Assembly (NCBI GenBank): GCA_031277885.1 | Contig: JAITLM010000086.1 | Location: 1 to 64,000, forward strand | Origin: Microbacterium sp. | GTDB lineage: Bacteria; Actinomycetota; Actinomycetes; Actinomycetales; Microbacteriaceae | DNA length: 64,000 nucleotides | Direction of reading: 5' to 3' | Shown: one piece after another, positions 59,254-64,000 of the stretch | Layout of the letters: each line of letters begins with the position of its first letter | How positions within the stretch are numbered: the stretch's first letter is position 1 | Notes under the pieces: generated by a model | The model's input: only the letters and a program-made list of their open reading frames with translations | What the model was told of the DNA's origin: nothing | The model's database searches: none | Made by a program: the position numbers and the translations under genes

Positions 59254-59487
59254 TCAGTAGTGCGGCGGGACCTCGCGGCGCAGCGCCGCGTCGTTCGGGC
59301 CCGAGGCGCCCTTGGTCTCTGCGCCGGACTCGCGATCGCGCTCGTCGGGTTCGGCATGCGTGCCGGGCGCGGGCGTCAGGCGCGCCCGGCGGGATCCTCG
59401 CACGCGCACGATGCGCTGCCGGGATCCGGAGTCGTCGAAACCCGCCTCCGCCGGATCGGACGTCGCGGAAGGATCGCGGTCAGGCAT
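59254..59487 (-). CDS. Small basic/acidic protein of unknown function
   Basis: 77 residues with no membrane segment and no recognised domain. The composition is polar and probably disordered (RVRGSRRARLTPAPGTHAEP, ending DAALRREVPPHY). Its ATG (59485-59487) overlaps the last codons of the helicase-like gene by 8 nt, so translation would be coupled. The overlap and clean codon periodicity support a real gene, but the evidence is modest. Confidence 0.55.
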   Translation of the reverse strand: MPDRDPSATSDPAEAGFDDSGSRQRIVRVRGSRRARLTPAPGTHAEPDERDRESGAETKGASGPNDAALRREVPPHY

Positions 59488-62400
59488 CGTCCACGTCGAG
59501 CGGCTGGGTGTCGCCGTCCACGCGCGGTGCGTCGAGGGGCACCCCGAGCACCTCGCCGATCCGGCGCGCGACTCCGGCGGGATCGCTGTACAGGTCGAAG
59601 GCGTGCACCCGGATGTAGTGCCAGCCCAGACGCCGCAGCACCTGGGGGCGCAGCCGCAGGGTCTCCCGGAGCGATTCGGCCCGCGATTCCGGATCCGGCT
59701 CGATGACGACGGCCTTGCCCGCGTGCTGAGCGACGAGCGGCAGCAGTCCGCGGTAGTCCACGTCGACCGAGACGCCGATGCGGCGCAGCTCGCGGGCCAG
59801 GGCGAGGGTCAGCGGATCCGCCTGATCCTCCGCGCGCTCCTCGCGCGCATGCCCGGCGAGATCTCCGAGGATCGACATGAGCGTGGCCGCACCGTGATCC
59901 AGGCGTCCCTCGTCGAACGAGGACGGGCGGATCGACGAGACGATCACCATCGAGCGACGCGCCCTGGTCATGCCGATCGTGAGCAGCCGGTCGCCGTCCG
60001 GCGAGGACAGATCGCCGAAATCGCTGAGTACGCGACCGTGCTTGGTCACGCCGTAGCCGAGCGAGAAGATCACGCGGTCGCGGCTCTCGGCCGCCGCCTC
60101 CTCGAGCGTCAGCACGATGAAGGGTTCCTGCGTGTCGCGGCCGACGAACTCGGCCACGTCGCTCCGGCCCGCGAAGGCGATCGACACCGCGGCGAAGACC
60201 CGCTCGGCGTGCGTGCGGCTGGCCGTGACGACCATGAGCGACTCGGTCGGGCGGTGCACGGCGTGCTCCACCACGAGAGTCACGATGCGCGCGACCTCGG
60301 CCTCCGGGCTCTCCATCGCCCCCGTCTCGGGGTGCGGGATCCCCACGCCGCCCTCGACGTAATCCACCGTGAGCGATCCGCGACCGAGGTAGGAGCCCGC
60401 CCAGGGCAGCGACACGATCTCGCCGCCGTAGAAGGCGTCGTTGATGAGCGAGGCCAGATCCTCACCACCGGCGCGGTAGCTGCGGGTCAGCGTGACCACG
60501 GGAAGCAGCTCGGAGAGGCGCTCGAACACCGACACCTCGTCGAACGGCACCTCCTCCTCGCGGTCCTCCGCCGGCATCGTCGCGACCTGGAACGCGGTCG
60601 GCTTCTGCAGCACGGGGTCGCCGAAGGCGATGATCTGCCGCGCGCGGCGGATCGCGGGCGTGGCCTCGGCGAGGTTGATCGCGGCGGCGTCGACGAGGAT
60701 CACGGCGTCGAACTCCACCGAGTCCGGCAGATCGGGCACCTGATAGGGGGAGGCGATCCAGACCGGCGCGAGCACGCGCATGAGCGTCGGGGCCGCGGCC
60801 ACGAGTTCCGCGACCGTGGTGCGGTGCTGGGTGAGTCCGTGCCGGAGGTTCTGCGCCTCCGCGGCCTCGTCCACGATCGAGATCCGCCATTGCCCGCTCA
60901 GCTGCCACGCGAGGAGCGGCCCTGCGGCCCCGGCGTGCGCCTCGTCCACGAGGCGGAAGTCGCGCTCGAGCTGGTCGACGACCGAGGTGTTCGCGCCCAG
61001 CAGGGAGCGGTTCTGCCGCAGCGCCTGCTCGAGCAGGGACTGCCACCACGCGTACTCCAGTTCGGCGCCCACCCGATCCTCGGAGAGGTGCCGGGTGGAC
61101 AGGTCGATGAGGAGCGGCTCGAGACCGAGGCCCGCCAGCTCGTCGCGGATGCGGGCGCGCTCGATGAGGTTGTCGAAGACGTCCGACTTCGCCGCGAGTC
61201 CTGCGAGCGTGCGCAGCAGGCGCGCGACCGGAAGCGTCGCGAGCGGTTCCTTGCGCCCCAGAGCCGTGTCGAGCTCGGCGAGCTGCGCCTCGACATCGCG
61301 CCAGGCGACGGAGACGTCGGCGAGGCCGAGCGGCACCTCTGGCGCGACTCCGGCATCGACGTAGCGCTGCCATTCGGTGCGCTGGGCCTGGATGCGCGTG
61401 AGCGCGTCGTGCATGTCCCCCACGTGGGCGCCGGGCCGCACGTACTCCTTGGCGAGCTGGCGCAGCCGGCGACGGTTCGCGCCGGTCATCGCCGCGCTGT
61501 CCCGGCGGCTGCCGTGCGCCTTGATGAGCTCCCCGAGCGGCCGCTCGAACACGGCGGGGGTGAAGTGGTCGAGCGAATCGCGGATCCCCCGCAGCAGACG
61601 CAGGTACTCGCCGAGCTCCGAGATCGTCGCGAAGGGGCGCATGTGCGTCTGGGCGACGAGCTCGTAGCCCAGCTCAAGCAGCTCCGGCACCGTGCGCGCG
61701 TGCAGTTCCTCGGCGAGCGCGTGCACGCGGTGCGCCTCATCCGATGAGGAGAAGACGACCCCATACCAGGGCGAGTCGTCGGGGCCGAACCGGAACTCCC
61801 CCAGCCGCGCGGCCTGCGCCAGCGCCTCGGCGGCGTGCGTGCGGTCCTCCGCGAGATTCTGCAGCGCGGGGCGCCCGAGTCGTGCCGTCGTGGTCGGGGG
61901 TGTCGGGAGCAGCGCCAGCCGGGTGAGCATGCGGGTCGCGTCGAGCACGCTCGCGCCGAGCGCCGGATCCGTCTCCGTGAGCGCGCGGCGGTAGTCGCGC
62001 AGCACGGTCCGCAGCCGCAGCAGGGCGTCGTCGATCTCCGCGAGCTTGGGCGCCTTGGCCTTCTCGTTGCGCCCGATCGCGCGCACCAGATCCCGGCGCA
62101 CCGAAGCCGGCGAGACGGCGAACCCGTCCAGACCGATCCCGCTCAGGCGGTGCCGCACGCCGTCGAGCGTCGAGCGACGGGGAGAGACCACGAGCACGCG
62201 CTTGCCGGCGCGCACGAGCTCGCCGATCGCGTTGATCACGGTCTGCGTCCCACCCGTTCCGGGGAGCGTCGAGACCGTGAGGGAGTGCCCCGCCGCGATG
62301 CGGGCGAGCACCTGCTCCTGCTCGTTGTCGGCGTCGAGGAGGAGATTGTCGGAGGCCGGGGCGCGGTCGTCCGGTCCGGCCGTGAACGGCTGCGGTCCCG

Positions 62401-63139
62401 GCGCCGAGACGCGCTCGCGGTCGGCGGCATGGCCGGCCAGCGCGTTCAGCATCGGATGGTCGAGGTCGTGCGCGTCGCGTGCCATCGCGGTGCCGACGTC
62501 GGCGAACGTGGACACCATCATGCGCGGTTGCACCGAGAACGTGTCGACGGATGAGGTGGCCGCGCGCAGCATGTCGATCGCCGGCTGCGGCGCGAACACG
62601 CCGTTCTGGTACGCGAGGGCGGCGAGCCGGGTGTCGTCGATCGTGATCCCGAAGTGATCGCGCGCGATGCGCACGAGTTCGGGGTTGAGGAAGAACTGCC
62701 CGTGCAGCTTCAGCTCGTAGTCGGCGTAGTGCCGGCGGATCGCGAGCGGACGCAGCAGCATCGGGGCGGCGTAGTCCACGCCGCCGATCCGCCAGGTGCA
62801 CAGTCCCACCGCGAGGTGCACGGCGTCGAGCCCGCGCACGGTGCGCAGTTCGGTGTTCTTCGCCGTGATCCGGTCGGCGGCGAGGCGCGCGCCGCGGAGC
62901 CCCACCTCATCGCGGAACAGGTTGGACAGCAGGGTCGAGCGGCCCGTGATGAACTGCGGCAGGCTGCCCGGGTGGGCCCTCGAGATGTCGATCCCGCCGG
63001 CGGTGACATCGCGATAGGCGGTCAGCGGCGACGGGCCGCCGAGCTCCGCCGCTTCGGCCCTCAGACGGGCCCGCTCCGTGGTCGCGGCGTGCACCGCCTG
63101 CACTCCCGGCTCTGCCACGTCGACGTCGCCGGGCGTCAC
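59480..63139 (-). CDS. Helicase-like protein with degenerate ATPase motifs and C-terminal nuclease-like domain
   Basis: About 1219 residues built like a DNA2/NAM7-type SF1 helicase with a C-terminal MTES_1575-type restriction-endonuclease-like domain. Helicase motif I reads LPGTGGTQT, with G297 where Walker A needs Lys. Motif II reads ILVDAAAINL, with A818 where DEx needs Glu. The region after it (IIAFGDPVLQKPTAF) and motif VI (TIGMTRARRSMVIVSSI) still align with active relatives. The C-terminal domain (KAVVIEPDPESRAESLRE, WHYIRVHAFDLYSDP) looks Vsr-like. ATP hydrolysis is not expected. The GTG at 63139 follows GGAGGAG. It diverges from the alkyltransferase-like gene. Confidence 0.85.
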   Translation of the reverse strand: MTPGDVDVAEPGVQAVHAATTERARLRAEAAELGGPSPLTAYRDVTAGGIDISRAHPGSLPQFITGRSTLLSNLFRDEVGLRGARLAADRITAKNTELRTVRGLDAVHLAVGLCTWRIGGVDYAAPMLLRPLAIRRHYADYELKLHGQFFLNPELVRIARDHFGITIDDTRLAALAYQNGVFAPQPAIDMLRAATSSVDTFSVQPRMMVSTFADVGTAMARDAHDLDHPMLNALAGHAADRERVSAPGPQPFTAGPDDRAPASDNLLLDADNEQEQVLARIAAGHSLTVSTLPGTGGTQTVINAIGELVRAGKRVLVVSPRRSTLDGVRHRLSGIGLDGFAVSPASVRRDLVRAIGRNEKAKAPKLAEIDDALLRLRTVLRDYRRALTETDPALGASVLDATRMLTRLALLPTPPTTTARLGRPALQNLAEDRTHAAEALAQAARLGEFRFGPDDSPWYGVVFSSSDEAHRVHALAEELHARTVPELLELGYELVAQTHMRPFATISELGEYLRLLRGIRDSLDHFTPAVFERPLGELIKAHGSRRDSAAMTGANRRRLRQLAKEYVRPGAHVGDMHDALTRIQAQRTEWQRYVDAGVAPEVPLGLADVSVAWRDVEAQLAELDTALGRKEPLATLPVARLLRTLAGLAAKSDVFDNLIERARIRDELAGLGLEPLLIDLSTRHLSEDRVGAELEYAWWQSLLEQALRQNRSLLGANTSVVDQLERDFRLVDEAHAGAAGPLLAWQLSGQWRISIVDEAAEAQNLRHGLTQHRTTVAELVAAAPTLMRVLAPVWIASPYQVPDLPDSVEFDAVILVDAAAINLAEATPAIRRARQIIAFGDPVLQKPTAFQVATMPAEDREEEVPFDEVSVFERLSELLPVVTLTRSYRAGGEDLASLINDAFYGGEIVSLPWAGSYLGRGSLTVDYVEGGVGIPHPETGAMESPEAEVARIVTLVVEHAVHRPTESLMVVTASRTHAERVFAAVSIAFAGRSDVAEFVGRDTQEPFIVLTLEEAAAESRDRVIFSLGYGVTKHGRVLSDFGDLSSPDGDRLLTIGMTRARRSMVIVSSIRPSSFDEGRLDHGAATLMSILGDLAGHAREERAEDQADPLTLALARELRRIGVSVDVDYRGLLPLVAQHAGKAVVIEPDPESRAESLRETLRLRPQVLRRLGWHYIRVHAFDLYSDPAGVARRIGEVLGVPLDAPRVDGDTQPLDVDDA

Positions 63140-63338
63140 GGACTTCTCCTCCGCGTTCTTCCCGTCACGTCGCCACACACGACAAAGACTAGGCGTGGTG
63201 GATGGGCAGAACCGTCAGATCCACTGGGTTTCGCCGGATTCAGGTGGTTTCCCCCTCCACAGCGGGCCTTTTTCGGATTCTCCGCACCGATTGCGGATCC
63301 GGCCGTCCTGAGCGCGCGCGGTGATCGAGGATGGGTGC

Positions 63339-63896
63339 ATGACCTACCGCTACGACTTCGCCGACACCCCGTTCGGGGATGCGCTCTGCGTGTTCTCCGA
63401 TGAGGGGCTCGTGGCGTTCGACCTGCCCGAGGGCATGCATCGCGACTCGCCCTGGGCGCTCGAGGCGATCGCGCGGATGCTGCACGCCGTGCCGGAACCG
63501 GATCCGGGCGCGAGCGCGGAGATCGACGAGCTGCTGCACGCGTACTTCTCCGGGGAGCCGATCCGCTTCGATCGGGAGCTCACCCTGGACTGGCGGCTCG
63601 CGAACGGCTTCACCCGCTCCGCGCTGCAGTCCGTGTGCGAGATCCCGTGGGGCGAGAGCGCGAGCTACGGCGAGGTGGCGGCGATGTCGGGCAGCCCCGG
63701 TGCCGCACGCGCGGTGGGGACGGCGTGCAGGAACACCCCCTTCTCGATCGTCGTGCCCGTGCACCGCGTGGTGCGCGCTGACGGCTCGCCCGGTGAGTAC
63801 GGCGCGCATCCCGAACGCAAGCGATACCTCCTGGATCTGGAGGCGGACGCGGCCGCCCGAGCCCGTCCCGTGCAGCACGTCCGCCCCGGCGTGTAG
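63339..63896 (+). CDS. O6-alkylguanine-DNA alkyltransferase homologue without the catalytic Cys
   Basis: 185 residues with both MGMT domains. The N-terminal alpha/beta part and the DNA-binding part are normal: SYGEVAAM with the conserved Tyr, GAARAVGTACRNTPFSIV with the arginine finger and Asn hinge, and GEYGAHPERKRYLLDLE. The active-site motif PCHRV is PVHRV, with V141 (GTG codon at 63759-63761) in place of the Cys. Methyl transfer is therefore impossible. It resembles alkyltransferase-like (ATL) proteins, in which Trp or Ala replaces the Cys and the protein flags O6-alkylguanine for excision repair. That role is inferred. The ATG at 63339 follows GAGG. Confidence 0.87.
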   Translation: MTYRYDFADTPFGDALCVFSDEGLVAFDLPEGMHRDSPWALEAIARMLHAVPEPDPGASAEIDELLHAYFSGEPIRFDRELTLDWRLANGFTRSALQSVCEIPWGESASYGEVAAMSGSPGAARAVGTACRNTPFSIVVPVHRVVRADGSPGEYGAHPERKRYLLDLEADAAARARPVQHVRPGV

Positions 63897-63913
63897 GCCG
63901 CCGGGGCGGACGT
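63877..63913 (+). terminator. Terminator overlapping the end of the alkyltransferase-like gene
   Basis: ACGTCCGCCCCGGC (63877-63890) and GCCGGGGCGGACGT (63900-63913) form a perfect 14-bp stem. The stop codon (63894-63896) lies in the loop. Confidence 0.8.
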
Positions 63914-64000
63914 CGTCCCCTCCGTGCGACGCGGCGCTCCTGCGCCGGTTCCTCTGACCGTTGCGGGTGCTCCCCGACGAACCCCCGACCGCACCCGGGT

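Noticed and set aside
1..64000. CRISPR array, insertion sequence, prophage or replication origin
   Set aside because: No repeat-spacer pattern, transposase, integrase, phage structural gene or DnaA-box cluster was seen.

Overview
The window is a 64-kb piece of an actinobacterial chromosome with very high GC. It is most likely from Microbacteriaceae, near Microbacterium. This is inferred from the strongly G/C-biased third codon positions, frequent GTG and probable leaderless starts, IdeR-type iron boxes, HtaA heme-binding surface proteins, a DUF222 protein under a LexA-type box, and a tRNA-Ala(CGC). I saw no insertion sequence, prophage, CRISPR array or replication origin. Genes are dense and the intergenic gaps mostly hold hairpin terminators or palindromic operators.

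Layout. 0-2.6 kb: a truncated GntR regulator diverges from leuA, which is preceded by a Leu-rich leader peptide and a candidate attenuator. 2.6-6.9 kb: a LacI regulator with an operator, an NCS1 permease and an amidohydrolase, probably one uptake-and-hydrolysis cassette. 7-11.2 kb: a GT39-like membrane glycosyltransferase diverging from a teichoic-acid-type polymerase/GT4 fusion. 11.3-18.8 kb: copper amine oxidase with a metal-rich tail, FHA protein, glutaminase, a 14-TM MFS pump, a DUF222 protein that lacks its HNH core, and a histidine phosphatase.

18.8-36.8 kb is the largest functional unit. It holds two sulfatases, three MFS transporters, three local repressors (PadR, TetR, a tandem double-TetR) each beside a palindrome, three glycosidases (GH20, GH3, GH1), and the formylglycine-generating enzyme that matures sulfatases. 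I read it as a locus for taking up and degrading a sulfated, amino-sugar-containing glycan. 36.8-45.5 kb is a heme-iron acquisition locus: HmuTUV, two HtaA surface proteins and a DUF2470-heme oxygenase fusion, with three IdeR/DtxR-like boxes.

45.6-64 kb is mixed: a lysyl-PG synthase-like protein; a two-component pair whose response regulator is frameshifted; a DUF2076 protein; a membrane esterase; a MarR-controlled FAD monooxygenase; tRNA-Ala; an MFS pump; rimJ-like and galU; 5-FTHF cyclo-ligase, FmdB and mscL. At the right end, a helicase-like protein lacking its Walker residues diverges from an alkyltransferase homologue whose active-site Cys is Val. Throughout, the palindrome GGATCC is strikingly frequent in all reading frames.
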